From Lentisphaerae bacterium GWF2_49_21 (GTDB taxonomy: Bacteria > Verrucomicrobiota > Lentisphaeria > Victivallales > GWF2-50-93), in NCBI GenBank assembly GCA_001804805.1, contig MHBH01000088.1, forward strand, positions 1 to 48,066: 48,066 bases of DNA, written 5' to 3'. Both the position numbers and the translations under genes were made by a program. Below, one piece after another: positions 15,563-27,142 of the stretch (positions are counted from its first letter, which is position 1; every line of letters begins with the position of its first letter). Below the pieces are notes generated by a model, which saw only the letters and a list, made by a program, of their open reading frames with translations, ran no database searches and was not told the origin of the DNA.

Positions 15563-18500
15563 ATGGCTGATCGCATTAATTTTGGTAAACTGCAGGACGT
15601 GCTAAATATTCCTGACCTCATCGGGGTCCAGCTTGAATCTTATGCAGCGTTCCTACAGCAGGACGTTCCTCCGGAAAAAAGGAAAAACCAGGGTCTGCTT
15701 GAGGTTTTCAAGGAAGTATTTCCGATCGAAAGCTTCGACAAGCAGCTTACTCTCGATTTCTTCAACTATACAATCGGCGAACCTAAACGAAGCGTTCTTG
15801 ACTGCATAAAGGATGGCGAAACCTACTGCGCCCCCCTGCATGTCACGTTCAAGATCGACGACAAGGGCAAGAAAGTCGAGGAAATCGTCTATTTCGGCGA
15901 TCTCCCGATGATGACCGACCGCGGCACCTTCGTGATAAACGGGGCCGAACGCGTGATCATCAGCCAGCTGCACAGATCCCCTGGAATCTGCTTCGAGAAG
16001 ACACGCCATTCCAATGGCCGCACTCTCTATTCATACAGGATAATCCCGGACCGCGGCTCCTGGATGGAAGTCCAATACGACATCAACGACCTCATCTATA
16101 TCTATCTCGACAGAAGGCGCAGGAGAAGAAAGTTCCTGATCACTACATTCCTCCGTTCCATCGGATACGAGACAAACGCGGACATCCTTTCAGCAATATA
16201 CAAGGTTGACAGTTTCACTGTCGCGACGCTCCTCAAGAAGAACTCCAAGGAGCTTTCATGCTATTACACTGTCAACGACGTAGTGGATCCTTCCGGGTCG
16301 GTCATTGTCAACGAACTCGAACCCCTTACCGAAACCATCCTCAAGACCATATCCGACGCTGACGTCAAGAAAGTCGATCTCGTGGAGATTCCCGACGGAG
16401 TCAACCACATGATCCTCTGCCTGAAGCGCGATCCATCCAGGAACATGGAGGAGGCGTTGAAGGAAGTCTACAAGAGGATGAGGCCTGGAGATCCGCCAAG
16501 CATCAGCAATGCAAAGCAGCTCCTCAAGCGCCTGTTCTTCGACATCCGCCGCTATGACCTGGGAGAAGTCGGAAGATTCAAGATCAACCAGAAGCTTGGA
16601 ACTGAAATTCCAATCACCGAGAGGATACTCAACAAGAAGGATCTGATGGAGGCTACAAAGAACCTCATCAAGCTCCGCAACACCGGCGGCCAGGCGGACG
16701 ACATCGACCATCTAGGCAGCAGGCGTGTAAGGACGGTCGGAGAACTTCTCCAGAACCAGTGCCGCGTCGGACTTGTCAGGACTGAACGTCTCATCCGCGA
16801 ACGCATGACTCTCCTTGGAACAGACGGAATCAGCATCTCCCCCGGACAGCTTGTGAATCCGAAGGCCTTTGCAGGGGTCGTAAGGGACTTCTTTGCGAGG
16901 AACCAGCTTTCACAGTTCATGGACCAGACAAATCCCCTGTCCGAGCTAACCAACAAGAGGCGCCTAAGCGCACTTGGACCAGGCGGACTAAGCCGCGAAC
17001 GCGCAGGATTCGAAGTCCGCGACGTACATTCAAGCCATTATGGAAGGGTATGCCCGATCGAGACGCCTGAAGGTCCGAACATCGGTCTTATATCTTCAAT
17101 GTCACTCTATGCCAGGATCAACCGCTATGGATTCCTTGAAACCCCATACCGTCTTGCCAAAAATGGTATTGTGTCAAAGGAGATCAAATATCTTACAGCT
17201 GACCAGGAGGAGAAATTCATAATAGCACAGGCTAATGCCCTGATCGATGAAAAGGGCAAGTTCCTAAATGAAATGGTCATGTGCAGACATATGGGCGACT
17301 CTTCCGAAATAGCTCGAGAGAAGGTCCAATGCATGGACGTCTCACCAAAACAGCTTGTAAGCGCAGCAGCCGGACTTGTTCCTTTCCTGGAACACAACGA
17401 CGCAAATCGCGCGCTCATGGGTTCAAACATGCAGCGCCAGGCCGTCCCACTCATGACAACCGAATCCCCTCTCGTGGGAACAGGTCTTGAGCACAGGGTC
17501 GCGGCAGATTCCAGGGCGGTTGAGACAACTGTCAAGGAAGGTATCGTCGCAAGCGTCACAGGAAACACTGTCATAGTGACTCCCGACGGCAAGGTACCGC
17601 GATCGGAAAAAGATGAGAAGGCCCAGTTCTACCACCTCAAGAAATATCTCCGCAGCAACGCAGGAACATGCATCAACCAGCGTCCGATCGTCAGAATCGG
17701 CCAGAAGGTGAAGAAAGGCGATGTCGTTGCAGACGGCGCCGCGACTGCAAATGGAGAACTCGCGCTCGGAAAGAACGTCTTCGTGGCGTTCATGCCCTGG
17801 TGCGGATACAACTTCGAAGACGCCATCGTGATCAACGAGAGGATTGTCAAAGAAGACGTGTTCACAAGCATACATATCGATGAATTTGAACTGACAGCCC
17901 GCGACACCAAGCTCGGTCCGGAGGAAATCACACGCGACATCCCGAATGTCAGTGAAGAAGCACTCAGGAACCTCGGGCCGGACGGGATTGTCAGACTCGG
18001 TGCAGAAGTCAAGGCCGGCGACATTCTTGTCGGGAAAATCACACCCAAATCCGAAACAGAACTCGCTCCGGAGGAAAGACTTCTCAGGGCCATCTTCGGC
18101 GAAAAAGCCGCAGATGTCAAGGATTCAAGCCTTATCGTCAGCAGTGGCAAGGGTGGAATCGTGATGGATGTCAGGATCGAGAGAAGCAAGGATCCCAACA
18201 GGCAATCGCTGACAAAATCAGAAATCCGCCGCCAGACAAAGATGGCGAAGGACAACTATAAGAACGAATACAACGAGATCGTCGAGGAACTTGCCGACAG
18301 GCTTGCAGAGATAATGCTTGGCCAGAAGCTCCCCTGTCCGATCTATGATTCATCATCGTCAAAGCATAATGCGATACTCATATCCGCGAACAGGAAAGTC
18401 ACGAGAAGCTCAGTCCTCAAGCTCGCGAACAAGCATCTGCATTACAAGATGGATTCATGCCCGCTCAGGAAGACGATCGACGGAATAATCGAGACTTTCA

Positions 18501-19390
18501 TTCCGAGATTCAAGGAAATTGAAGCCAGCAGGGACGAAATACTCAATTCACTCGAAAAGGGAGAGGGCGTTGATCCGGGGATCGTGAAGAAAGTCAAGGT
18601 CTACGTAGCGAGCAAACGCAAGCTCGAAGTCGGCGACAAGATGGCCGGACGCCATGGTAACAAAGGTATCGTGGCCAGGATAGTGCCCGAAGAGGACATG
18701 CCATTCCTTGCGGACGGTACTCCTGTCGACATCATCCTCAATCCACTCGGTGTACCTAGCCGTATGAACGTCGGACAGGTTCTTGAGACACATCTTGGCT
18801 GGGCCGCAAAAATACTCGGAATGCAGGTCGCAAGCCCGGTATTCGATGGTGTCAGCGAGGAGAAGATTGTCGAACTTATGAAAAAGGCCGACGAAAAGAT
18901 CGCAAAAGACAAGGGTGAACCCTGCACCCTCGGCTTCAGACAGGAAGGCGGAAAACTGGTGTTTGATGGGAAGACCGACCTCTTCGACGGAAGAAGCGGT
19001 GAAAAGTTCGCCCAGAGGGTTCTCGTAGGTCAGATCTACATGATGAAACTCGACCATCTGGTATCGAACAAGATACACGCACGAGCGGTCGGTCCATACT
19101 CTCTTGTAACGCAGCAGCCTCTCGGCGGTAAAGCCCAGCATGGCGGACAGCGCTTCGGAGAAATGGAAGTGTGGGCGCTCGAAGCATATGGAGCGGCATA
19201 CACCCTCCAGGAAATGCTCACAGTCAAGAGCGATGACGTTGTCGGACGCGCAAGGATTTATGAATCCATCGTCAAAGGACACAACGTCCTCGAGCCGCAT
19301 AGGCCTGAATCCTTCAACGTCCTGCTGAAGGAAATGCAGAGCCTTGGAATTGACATCCGAATCACAAACAAACAAAGCTTGACTGATTAA
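15563..19390 (+). CDS. rpoB: RNA polymerase subunit beta
   Basis: This 1275 aa beta subunit has all main regions: the N-terminal DKQLTLDFFNY segment, the rifampicin pocket SQFMDQTNPLSELTNKRR (about 452-469), the PIETPEGPNIGL segment, LVGKITPKSE and the C-terminal GGKAQHGGQRFGEMEVWALEA clamp connection. In the rifampicin cluster the residue matching E. coli H526 is asparagine (N464), a change known in other species for reduced rifampicin sensitivity. The rest of the pocket is standard. ATG at 15563 has AGGG 8 nt upstream; an in-frame GTG at 15554 is the alternative. rpoC follows after 18 bp. Confidence 0.98.
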   Translation: MADRINFGKLQDVLNIPDLIGVQLESYAAFLQQDVPPEKRKNQGLLEVFKEVFPIESFDKQLTLDFFNYTIGEPKRSVLDCIKDGETYCAPLHVTFKIDDKGKKVEEIVYFGDLPMMTDRGTFVINGAERVIISQLHRSPGICFEKTRHSNGRTLYSYRIIPDRGSWMEVQYDINDLIYIYLDRRRRRRKFLITTFLRSIGYETNADILSAIYKVDSFTVATLLKKNSKELSCYYTVNDVVDPSGSVIVNELEPLTETILKTISDADVKKVDLVEIPDGVNHMILCLKRDPSRNMEEALKEVYKRMRPGDPPSISNAKQLLKRLFFDIRRYDLGEVGRFKINQKLGTEIPITERILNKKDLMEATKNLIKLRNTGGQADDIDHLGSRRVRTVGELLQNQCRVGLVRTERLIRERMTLLGTDGISISPGQLVNPKAFAGVVRDFFARNQLSQFMDQTNPLSELTNKRRLSALGPGGLSRERAGFEVRDVHSSHYGRVCPIETPEGPNIGLISSMSLYARINRYGFLETPYRLAKNGIVSKEIKYLTADQEEKFIIAQANALIDEKGKFLNEMVMCRHMGDSSEIAREKVQCMDVSPKQLVSAAAGLVPFLEHNDANRALMGSNMQRQAVPLMTTESPLVGTGLEHRVAADSRAVETTVKEGIVASVTGNTVIVTPDGKVPRSEKDEKAQFYHLKKYLRSNAGTCINQRPIVRIGQKVKKGDVVADGAATANGELALGKNVFVAFMPWCGYNFEDAIVINERIVKEDVFTSIHIDEFELTARDTKLGPEEITRDIPNVSEEALRNLGPDGIVRLGAEVKAGDILVGKITPKSETELAPEERLLRAIFGEKAADVKDSSLIVSSGKGGIVMDVRIERSKDPNRQSLTKSEIRRQTKMAKDNYKNEYNEIVEELADRLAEIMLGQKLPCPIYDSSSSKHNAILISANRKVTRSSVLKLANKHLHYKMDSCPLRKTIDGIIETFIPRFKEIEASRDEILNSLEKGEGVDPGIVKKVKVYVASKRKLEVGDKMAGRHGNKGIVARIVPEEDMPFLADGTPVDIILNPLGVPSRMNVGQVLETHLGWAAKILGMQVASPVFDGVSEEKIVELMKKADEKIAKDKGEPCTLGFRQEGGKLVFDGKTDLFDGRSGEKFAQRVLVGQIYMMKLDHLVSNKIHARAVGPYSLVTQQPLGGKAQHGGQRFGEMEVWALEAYGAAYTLQEMLTVKSDDVVGRARIYESIVKGHNVLEPHRPESFNVLLKEMQSLGIDIRITNKQSLTD

Positions 19391-19408
19391 TCTCAGGAGG
19401 ATTTAAAA

Positions 19409-22400
19409 GTGATAGACAGCAGTTATGCATATAAGGAACTTCTCGGACAGCGTGAGGAAAGTTCTTCATTCGGCGGAGTCACGATCAACGTGGCGTCTCC
19501 TGAAGTCATACGCTCATGGAGCCATGGTGAAGTCAAGAATCCTGAAACAATAAACTACCGCAGCTTCAAACCTGAAAAGGGCGGCCTTTTCTGCGAGAGG
19601 ATCTTTGGTCCTACACGCGACTGGGAATGTAATTGCGGTAAATACAAGAGAGTGAAGCACAAGGGAGTCGTCTGCGACAGGTGCGGCGTCGAAGTCACCC
19701 AGTCAAGGGTCAGACGTGAACGCATGGGTCACATCGATCTTGCAGTTCCAGTTTCACACATATGGTTCTTCAAGTGCATGCCCAGCCGTATCGGTCTCAT
19801 GCTCGACATGACCGCCAGGGCCCTTGAAAGAGTCATCTATTACGAGGACTGGGTTGTGACGGATCCCGGCGATACGCCTCTCAAGCAGGGACAGCCTCTC
19901 TCAGAGCTCGAATACCGCGAAGCCCGTGAAGACTACGGCGAAAACTTCAAGGCCGACATGGGCGCTCCCGCCGTCAGGGTCCTCCTTGAAAAAATAAATC
20001 TTGAAGCCCTCATGAAGGATCTTGAGGTGCAGATGGCCTCCACCAGGAGCAAGGTCATCCGTATCAAGCTCGCAAAAAGGACAAGGCTTGTTGAAGGTTT
20101 CATGAAGAGCAATTCACGTCCTGAATGGATGATCCTGGAAGTACTTCCTGTGATTCCTCCGGACCTCAGGCCCCTTGTGCCCCTTGAAGGCGGAAGGTTT
20201 GCGACATCAGATCTCAACGATCTGTACAGAAGGATCATAAACAGAAACAACCGTCTGAAGAACCTGCTCAAGCTCAGGACTCCTGAAGTCATCATCCGCA
20301 ACGAAAAGCGCATGCTCCAGGAAGCCGTTGACGCCCTTCTCGACAACGGCCGCCATGGCCGCGCCGTCACAGGTGCAGGAAACCGCCCTCTAAAATCCCT
20401 CAGCGACATGCTCAAGGGGAAACAGGGCCGCTTCCGCCAGAACCTCCTTGGAAAACGCGTTGACTATTCAGGCCGTTCGGTCATTGTCGTCGGCCCTGAG
20501 CTCCAACTCGGACAGTGCGGACTTCCGAAGAAGATGGCCCTCGTCCTCTTCGAACCCTTCATAATCCGCTATCTAAAGCAGAGAGGCTATGTGCACACCG
20601 TGCGCAGCGCGAAGAAGATGATCGAACGCGGCGAACCTGTTGTCTGGGACATCCTCGAGGAAGTCACCAAAGGGCATCCGGTCCTGCTCAACCGCGCACC
20701 GACACTCCATCGTCTCAGCATACAGGCATTTGATCCTATCCTCATCGAAGGTTCAGCCATCCGCATACATCCGCTCGTATGTACGGCATTCAATGCAGAC
20801 TTCGACGGAGATCAGATGGCGGTCCATATTCCGCTGTCAAGCCCGGCGCAGCTCGAGGCAAGGCTTCTCATGTTCGCCACGAACAACATATTCTCGCTCG
20901 CGAACGGCAAGCCGATAACGACTCCTACCCAGGATATCACGCTTGGTTCCTATTATCTCACTGTCAAGCCCAGGAACATCGATAAGGCGAAGGCTTTCAA
21001 GGACTATTTCGAAGTCATTTCCGCTCTCGATGCGGGCGCGATCAAAATACATGACGCGATCAAGTTCCCGAATCCCGACCTTGGAAAAAAGACAATTCAT
21101 GGCAATTCCGAGAACCGCTTCATCCTGACGACACCCGGCCGCTGTATCTTCAACGAGATATGGGACAAGAGCCTCGGTTTCTATAATGATGGTGCCGACA
21201 AGAAACGCCTTGGAAAGCTCATTACCCTGACCTATGTCCACGTGGGACACGAAAAGACCGTAGAAGTCCTCGACGCCCTTAAAAGACTGGGTTATGAATA
21301 TGCGACACGAGCCGCTTTCTCCATCTCGATCACTGACATGATCATTCCTGAGAAGAAAGAGGAGCATATTGAAAATGCCAGGAAGGAAATCGAAAAGGTC
21401 GAGGCGCAGTTCCACCGCGGTGTAATCACCGCCGGCGAACGCCACAACAAAATCATCGACATATGGACACAGGCCAGCAACAGGGTTGCGAACGAACTCT
21501 TCGCCTCGCTTGATCTTTCCGGCGACAAGGACAAGGCGAAAGCCAACGAAATCAACCCGGTGTTCGCGATGCTTGACTCCGGCGCACGAGGCAGCAAGGA
21601 CCAGATCCGCCAGCTCGCCGGTATGCGTGGTCTTATGGCCAAGCCGTCAGGCGACATCATCGAGCGTCCTATCATCTCGAATTTCCGTGAAGGTCTTTCG
21701 GTCCTCGAATACTTCATCAGTACGCATGGAGCAAGGAAAGGTCTGGCCGATACGGCCCTTAAGACCGCTGACTCCGGATACATGACACGTAAGCTCGTAG
21801 ATGTCTCACAGGATGTCATCTGCCATGAGCATGACTGCGGTACCGTCAAGGGTATCTGGGTTGGAAATGTAGTGGAAGGCGATGAGGAGATAATCCCTCT
21901 CAAGGACAGGATTGTCGGAAGGTTCAGCGCCCAGGACATACGTGATCCGATAAAGGGTGACGGCTCCCTGATAATCGCTGCGAACGAAGAGGTGACCGAG
22001 GCGATTGCTACCAGGATAACAGACAGCGGCATCAACCGCATATATATACGTTCGGTTCTCACATGCGAGACGAAATTCGGAGTATGTATAAAGTGCTATG
22101 GCCGCAATCTGGCGACAAGCAGGCTCGCGGACATCGGGGACGCCCTCGGAATCATAGCAGCCCAGTCGATCGGTGAGCCCGGCACACAGCTTACAATGAG
22201 GACATTCCACATCGGTGGTACTGCTTCATCCTCATACAAACAGCCTGTGATCAGGGTCAGGAATCCTGGCGTGATCAAATATTTCAACGCTAGGATCGTC
22301 ACGAACGACAAGAATGAACAGATCGTTGTAAATAAGAACAGCTTCATCATCATTGAAGATGAAAAGGGCGTTGAAATCGACCGTTATGAACTGGCGATAG

Positions 22401-23593
22401 GCGCAATACTTGCAAAAGCCGAAGGCGAGAAGGCCAAGGCCAACGACAAGATCGCAAGCTGGGATCCCTACAATATTCCGATCATCTCGGAAGAAAGCGG
22501 AACCGTCGAGTTCCGCGATCTCATCGAAGGGGTCACGCTGAACCACGAGAAAAAGGCCAACGGAGTAGAGGAAATCACTGTGATGGAACACCGTGAAGAC
22601 CTTCATCCGCAGATCGTAATCAAGGACGACAAGGGCGAAATTATCTCCCATTACACCCTTCCGGCAAGCGCATACCTCATGATCAAGGAGGATACCAAGA
22701 TCAAGGCAGGTACGGTGCTCGCAAGAATGCCGCGTCAGACCGCCAAGAACAAGGATATCACCGGCGGACTTCCGCGCGTCGCTGAACTTTTCGAGGCGAG
22801 AACTCCCAAGGACATCGCCGAGATAGCAAGGATCGACGGCAAAGTAGAGCTCGGGAAAATGGTCCGCGGCCGCCGCCAGCTGATCATACGCGACGTTGAG
22901 AACAATCAGACTGAAGAGCATCTTATCCCGGCGAACAAGCATCTATCCGTAGGAAAAGGCGACATCGTGCACAAGGGCCAGAAACTGACTGAAGGTTCGA
23001 TTGTCCCGCAGGAACTTCTCGCAATCTGCGGTCCGCAGGAGCTCCAGGAATATCTTGTGAACGAAGTACAGCTCGTATACAGGGCCCAGGGCGTCGAGAT
23101 CAACGACAAGCATATTGAGGTCGTTGTACGCCAGATGCTGCAGAAGGTGCGCATCACGGATCCGGGCAACACCCAGTTCCTGATTGGAGAACAGGTTGAC
23201 AAATATGTATTCCTCGATGAGAATACATCGGTGACATCAAAGGGCGGAAAGGCCGCCGAAGCCGAACCCGTGCTTCTTGGAATAACGAAGGCGTCACTTG
23301 AAACCGACAGTTTCATTTCCGCCGCATCCTTCCAGGATACGACGAGGATACTGACTGACGCCGCCACCCTCGGCAAGATCGACTATCTGAGGGGGTTCAA
23401 GGAAAACGTCATTACAGGACATCTCATTCCGGCCGGAACCGGCACTGAAGAGATCCAGAAGCTCCTTATCAAGAAACTTGGCGAAGAACTTCCTCCTGAG
23501 GCCGATCTTTCAAAGCCGCAGCAGGACAAGCCTACTCTTGAGGAAGCCGCCGCGATCAACGCAGCCCGGGAGATGCTTTCCATCAAAGATTGA
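19409..23593 (+). CDS. rpoC: RNA polymerase subunit beta-prime
   Basis: This 1394 aa subunit has an N-terminal zinc finger ([22 protein letters not shown], about residues 72-92), the bridge and switch regions, and the catalytic [12 protein letters not shown] near 461-471 with three aspartates for magnesium. A second zinc site is built from CHEHDCG and [14 protein letters not shown] near 806-900. The family C-terminal segments [13 protein letters not shown] and [22 protein letters not shown] follow. It starts with GTG, supported by AGGAGG 8 nt upstream. It forms one unit with rpoB. A good sigma70-type promoter lies just after its stop codon. Confidence 0.98.
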   Translation: MIDSSYAYKELLGQREESSSFGGVTINVASPEVIRSWSHGEVKNPETINYRSFKPEKGGLFCERIFGPTRDWECNCGKYKRVKHKGVVCDRCGVEVTQSRVRRERMGHIDLAVPVSHIWFFKCMPSRIGLMLDMTARALERVIYYEDWVVTDPGDTPLKQGQPLSELEYREAREDYGENFKADMGAPAVRVLLEKINLEALMKDLEVQMASTRSKVIRIKLAKRTRLVEGFMKSNSRPEWMILEVLPVIPPDLRPLVPLEGGRFATSDLNDLYRRIINRNNRLKNLLKLRTPEVIIRNEKRMLQEAVDALLDNGRHGRAVTGAGNRPLKSLSDMLKGKQGRFRQNLLGKRVDYSGRSVIVVGPELQLGQCGLPKKMALVLFEPFIIRYLKQRGYVHTVRSAKKMIERGEPVVWDILEEVTKGHPVLLNRAPTLHRLSIQAFDPILIEGSAIRIHPLVCTAFNADFDGDQMAVHIPLSSPAQLEARLLMFATNNIFSLANGKPITTPTQDITLGSYYLTVKPRNIDKAKAFKDYFEVISALDAGAIKIHDAIKFPNPDLGKKTIHGNSENRFILTTPGRCIFNEIWDKSLGFYNDGADKKRLGKLITLTYVHVGHEKTVEVLDALKRLGYEYATRAAFSISITDMIIPEKKEEHIENARKEIEKVEAQFHRGVITAGERHNKIIDIWTQASNRVANELFASLDLSGDKDKAKANEINPVFAMLDSGARGSKDQIRQLAGMRGLMAKPSGDIIERPIISNFREGLSVLEYFISTHGARKGLADTALKTADSGYMTRKLVDVSQDVICHEHDCGTVKGIWVGNVVEGDEEIIPLKDRIVGRFSAQDIRDPIKGDGSLIIAANEEVTEAIATRITDSGINRIYIRSVLTCETKFGVCIKCYGRNLATSRLADIGDALGIIAAQSIGEPGTQLTMRTFHIGGTASSSYKQPVIRVRNPGVIKYFNARIVTNDKNEQIVVNKNSFIIIEDEKGVEIDRYELAIGAILAKAEGEKAKANDKIASWDPYNIPIISEESGTVEFRDLIEGVTLNHEKKANGVEEITVMEHREDLHPQIVIKDDKGEIISHYTLPASAYLMIKEDTKIKAGTVLARMPRQTAKNKDITGGLPRVAELFEARTPKDIAEIARIDGKVELGKMVRGRRQLIIRDVENNQTEEHLIPANKHLSVGKGDIVHKGQKLTEGSIVPQELLAICGPQELQEYLVNEVQLVYRAQGVEINDKHIEVVVRQMLQKVRITDPGNTQFLIGEQVDKYVFLDENTSVTSKGGKAAEAEPVLLGITKASLETDSFISAASFQDTTRILTDAATLGKIDYLRGFKENVITGHLIPAGTGTEEIQKLLIKKLGEELPPEADLSKPQQDKPTLEEAAAINAAREMLSIKD

Positions 23594-23602
23594 TTTGGAG
23601 AG

Positions 23603-23630
23603 TTGCATATTTAAGGACATGTATTATAAT
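23603..23630 (+). promoter_or_regulatory. Promoter of the str/S10 genes
   Basis: TTGCAT (23603-23608) and a perfect TATAAT (23625-23630) are separated by 16 bp, immediately after the rpoC stop. Transcription would start near 23637, leaving a leader of about 45 nt that contains a small CCCGC/GTGGG hairpin before rpsL. Confidence 0.8.
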
Positions 23631-23679
23631 ATGGGCCCGCTTTTTGAGTGGGACATGAAATAAAAGACAGGAAAAATTA

Positions 23680-24051
23680 ATGCCGACAATTAACCAGTTG
23701 ATTAAAAATGGCCGCAGCATGAAGATCAAGAAGAGCAAGTCCCGTGCGCTCGAAGGTTGCCCCCAGAGGCGCGGAGTCTGCCTGCAGGTTACGACCAGGA
23801 CGCCGAAGAAACCTAATTCGGCCCTGAGGAAGATCGCAAGGGTGCGTCTTACGAATGGCGAAGAAGTCACAGCCTATATCGGCGGTGAAGGACACAACCT
23901 CCAGGAACATTCGGTTGTCCTCGTAAAAGGCGGCCGCGTACGCGACCTCCCCGGTGTGAGATACCACATCGTCCGCGGAACCCTCGACTGCCTCGGAGTC
24001 GAGAAACGCAAGCAGGCGCGTTCACAGTACGGTGCGAAGAAGGCCAAATAA
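23680..24051 (+). CDS. rpsL: 30S ribosomal protein S12
   Basis: This 123 aa protein is of standard length, with [18 protein letters not shown] (about 38-55) holding the lysine tied to streptomycin response and [20 protein letters not shown] (about 83-102). At the second streptomycin-linked position arginine is present in VRDLPG, a common natural alternative to lysine. S12 is in the decoding centre. It is the first gene after the promoter at 23603-23630. Confidence 0.97.
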   Translation: MPTINQLIKNGRSMKIKKSKSRALEGCPQRRGVCLQVTTRTPKKPNSALRKIARVRLTNGEEVTAYIGGEGHNLQEHSVVLVKGGRVRDLPGVRYHIVRGTLDCLGVEKRKQARSQYGAKKAK

Positions 24052-24054
24052 GGC

Positions 24055-24119
24055 AGTTCCGTATTTTTTTGAGGAACTTTGAAGCTGTCGGCATCCGAAG
24101 GATGTCGATAGTTTTTTTT
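24055..24119 (+). terminator. Tandem hairpins with T8 between rpsL and rpsG
   Basis: The first hairpin, AGTTCC (24055-24060) with GGAACT (24073-24078), has a T-rich loop. The second, CTGTCGGCATCC (24085-24096), loop GAA, GGATGTCGATAG (24100-24111), has 12 bp with two G-U pairs and is followed by eight T (24112-24119). This meets all criteria of an intrinsic terminator, although the str genes normally form one operon, so conditional attenuation is plausible. Confidence 0.85.
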
Positions 24120-24148
24120 GATTAAACAATAAACCAGGAACAGGGAAA

Positions 24149-24619
24149 ATGAGAAGACATAGATCGCCAAAAAGAGTCCTTACTCCGGACGTGAAATATA
24201 ACAGCGAGCTTGTTGCCCGCCTCATAAATACGATCATGATAAGCGGCAAGAAATCGACCGCCCAGAGGATCGTGTATGATGCATTCAAGGGGATAAAGCT
24301 CAAGAAGAAGGACATGGAACCCCTTGAGGTCTTCCTCCAGGCGCTTGAAAACGTCAAGCCCCGCCTCGAAGTCAAGAGCCGCCGAGTCGGCGGTGCGACA
24401 TACCAGGTTCCCGTGGAAATAAATCCTGAACGCCAGGTCGCAATCGGCCTCCGTTGGATCGTCACATACGCCAAGGGACGCAAAGGCCAGGCCATGAAGA
24501 ACGCCCTTGCATCGGAAATCCTCGACGCTCTCGACAACACGGGTTCTGCAGTTAAGAAAAAGGAAGACACACACAAGATGGCGCAGGCCAACAAGGCTTT
24601 TGCCCATTACAAATGGTAA
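24149..24619 (+). CDS. rpsG: 30S ribosomal protein S7
   Basis: This 156 aa protein begins [27 protein letters not shown] and keeps the core [27 protein letters not shown]. It binds the 3' major domain of 16S rRNA and nucleates the small-subunit head. In E. coli S7 regulates the str operon through the rpsL-rpsG gap; here that gap holds the hairpins at 24055-24119, which could play a comparable role. fusA follows after 30 bp. Confidence 0.97.
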   Translation: MRRHRSPKRVLTPDVKYNSELVARLINTIMISGKKSTAQRIVYDAFKGIKLKKKDMEPLEVFLQALENVKPRLEVKSRRVGGATYQVPVEINPERQVAIGLRWIVTYAKGRKGQAMKNALASEILDALDNTGSAVKKKEDTHKMAQANKAFAHYKW

Positions 24620-24649
24620 TTTTTTTGATTTAAGGTTCTTTGACAGTTT

Positions 24650-26767
24650 ATGCCCAACAGTGTGAAAAAGGAATATAAGGAGGCCCCAGGCCGGACGGTT
24701 CCGCTCGCAAGAGTGAGGAACATCGGCATCATGGCCCATATCGACGCTGGCAAGACAACTGTCAGCGAAAGAATACTCTACTATACAGGCAAAAACTACA
24801 AGATGGGCGAGGTCCACGAGGGCACCGCCACTATGGACTGGATGATCCAGGAGCAGGAACGCGGCATCACCATCACCTCAGCCGCCACCACCTGCACATG
24901 GAAGGACCACAAGATAAACCTCATCGACACCCCCGGACATGTCGATTTCACCGCCGAAGTCGAAAGATCCCTGCGCGTACTCGATGGAGCCGTCGCAGTG
25001 TTCTGCGCTGTCGGCGGAGTCCAGCCGCAGTCCGAAACAGTCTGGCGCCAGTCGAAGAAATACAATGTGCCGATAATCGCGTTCGTGAACAAGATGGACA
25101 GGACCGGCGCCGATTTCTATAAAGTGGTGGAGGACATACATGACAAGCTCGGGGCAACCGCCGTCCCCCTCCAAATACCAATAGGAAAGGAATCCTCGTT
25201 CGAAGGAGTCGTGGACGTCCTCGAGAAAAAGGCGTTATACTTCATTGAAGAGGAACTCGGCGCGGAAATCCATGTGAAGGAAATTCCGGCGGAACTGAAG
25301 GAACAGACCGAGAAGGCATATAAATACATAGTTGAATGCCTGGCCGAAGTCGATGACCATATCATGGGAATGTTCCTCGAGGACAAGAAACCGGACGTCA
25401 AGACCATCAAACAGGCGATAAGACGCAGAGTGCTTGCAGGGGACATTGTCCCGGTAGTCTGTGGTTCAGCATTCAAATACAAGGCCGTACAGCCAGTTCT
25501 GGACAGTGTTGTCGAATACCTCCCCTCCCCGATCGACGTATGGGAGATAAAAGGCACGGATCCGGCGACCGAACTGCCAATGTCACGCCACGTCGGCGAT
25601 ACCGAACCGTTCTCAGCCCTCGCCTTCAAGATAATGAACGATCCCCATGTCGGCAAACTTACATTCTTCAGAGTTTATTCAGGCTGCCTTGAAAAGGGCA
25701 CTACCATATTCAATCCAAGGACTAAAAGACGCGAAAGGATCGGAAGAATCCTCCAGATGCATGCGAACCGCAGGGACGACCTCGACCAGGTGTTCAGCGG
25801 CGACATCGCAGCCGCAGTAGGACTCAGGAACGCCACCACCGGCGATACTCTCTGCTGTGAAGACAAGCAGATCATACTTGAATCGATGAAATTCCCGGAG
25901 CCTGTGATATCCATGGCCGTCGAACCCAAGACATCCGGCGACCGCGACAAGCTCTACACCGCCCTAGGCGCGCTCTCCGACGAGGATCCTACCTTCAGGA
26001 TAAAGACTGACGAGGACACAGGGCAGACAATTATTTCCGGAATGGGTGAACTCCATCTCGACATCATACGCGACAGGCTTTTAAGGGAATACAAAGTCGA
26101 GGCGAATACTGGAAAACCTGAAGTCGCATACAGGGAGACCATCTGCAAGGCTTCCGAATCAAACACCAAATTCGTGCGGCAGTCCGGCGGACGCGGCCAG
26201 TACGGCCACGTAATAATCAGCATGGAGCCGAGACCAAGAGGTTATGGCGTCATCATTGAAAACAAAGTTGTGGGCGGAAGAATTCCCAAGGAATTCATAA
26301 AGCCGATAGAGAAAGGCCTTATCGAGGCCTCTACGACAGGTGCCCTTGCCGGATATCCGGTGGTGGACCTGCACATACAGATACTCGACGGTTCATATCA
26401 TCCTGTCGACTCCTCCGAACTTGCATTCAAGATCGCCGCTTCAATGGCCTTCAAGGATGCTTCGAAGAAGGCGGGCATGATAATTCTTGAACCGATAATG
26501 AAGGTCGAGATCACGACTCCGGACGAGAACATGGGGGATGTGATCGGCGACACTTCAAGCCGCAGGGGACAGATCATCGAGGTGGAGACCAAGGGCAACA
26601 CGACGAAGATCCTCGCCCACTCGCCCCTCTCCGAGCTTTTCGGCTACGCTACGGCAATACGCTCTCTCTCGAAAGGGAGAGCTTCATATTCGATGGAACC
26701 TTCACATTTCGAGAAGGTCCCCGTGGAACTACAAAAACAAATTGTTGAAAAGGAAAAAATAAAATGA
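24650..26767 (+). CDS. fusA: Translation elongation factor G
   Basis: This 705 aa GTPase translocates tRNA and mRNA. G1 is AHIDAGKTT (about 29-37), switch I is the standard [13 protein letters not shown], and G3 DTPGHVDF and G4 NKMD are present. Domains II-V are complete, with [10 protein letters not shown] and [12 protein letters not shown]. Its normal switch I contrasts with that of the EF-Tu in this window. The ribosome site (AAGG about 20 nt upstream) is weak. The stop overlaps rpsJ by 4 nt, and no second tuf follows. Confidence 0.97.
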   Translation: MPNSVKKEYKEAPGRTVPLARVRNIGIMAHIDAGKTTVSERILYYTGKNYKMGEVHEGTATMDWMIQEQERGITITSAATTCTWKDHKINLIDTPGHVDFTAEVERSLRVLDGAVAVFCAVGGVQPQSETVWRQSKKYNVPIIAFVNKMDRTGADFYKVVEDIHDKLGATAVPLQIPIGKESSFEGVVDVLEKKALYFIEEELGAEIHVKEIPAELKEQTEKAYKYIVECLAEVDDHIMGMFLEDKKPDVKTIKQAIRRRVLAGDIVPVVCGSAFKYKAVQPVLDSVVEYLPSPIDVWEIKGTDPATELPMSRHVGDTEPFSALAFKIMNDPHVGKLTFFRVYSGCLEKGTTIFNPRTKRRERIGRILQMHANRRDDLDQVFSGDIAAAVGLRNATTGDTLCCEDKQIILESMKFPEPVISMAVEPKTSGDRDKLYTALGALSDEDPTFRIKTDEDTGQTIISGMGELHLDIIRDRLLREYKVEANTGKPEVAYRETICKASESNTKFVRQSGGRGQYGHVIISMEPRPRGYGVIIENKVVGGRIPKEFIKPIEKGLIEASTTGALAGYPVVDLHIQILDGSYHPVDSSELAFKIAASMAFKDASKKAGMIILEPIMKVEITTPDENMGDVIGDTSSRRGQIIEVETKGNTTKILAHSPLSELFGYATAIRSLSKGRASYSMEPSHFEKVPVELQKQIVEKEKIK

Positions 26768-27093
26768 GCGCAGCAGCAACAAGCAAACAGACAATTCGGA
26801 TCAAACTGCAGGCTTTCGATCATCGTATTTTGGATCAGTCTGTGGCGGAGATCGTGAATACAGTGCGCAGGACCGGAGCTCTGATAGCGGGACCGATTCC
26901 ATTGCCGACGAGGATCGAACGCTTCACGGTGAACCGTTCACCGCATTGTGACAAGAAATCAATGGACCAGTTTGAAATCAGGACCCATAAACGCCTGATG
27001 GACATCATCAATCCGACCGCAAAGACGGTGGACGAGCTCAAAAAGCTCAACCTCCCGGCCGGCGTTGACATCTCCATCAAGATCGGTTCCTGA
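26764..27093 (+). CDS. rpsJ: 30S ribosomal protein S10
   Basis: This 109 aa protein has the S10 core [38 protein letters not shown] and [18 protein letters not shown]. An N-terminal extension of about eight residues makes it slightly longer than the usual 100-105 aa. S10 also partners NusB and NusG. ATG overlaps the fusA stop (ATGA), suggesting translational coupling between fusA and the S10 genes. Confidence 0.96.
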   Translation: MSAAATSKQTIRIKLQAFDHRILDQSVAEIVNTVRRTGALIAGPIPLPTRIERFTVNRSPHCDKKSMDQFEIRTHKRLMDIINPTAKTVDELKKLNLPAGVDISIKIGS

Positions 27094-27142
27094 AGGCACC
27101 TCTGCATTAATTAAACGCACGTGCCTCTAAAAAAGGAGAAGT

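Noticed and set aside
18548-19375. 275-codon minus-strand ORF opposite rpoB
   Set aside because: It is entirely antisense to conserved rpoB coding sequence and lacks any recognisable motif.
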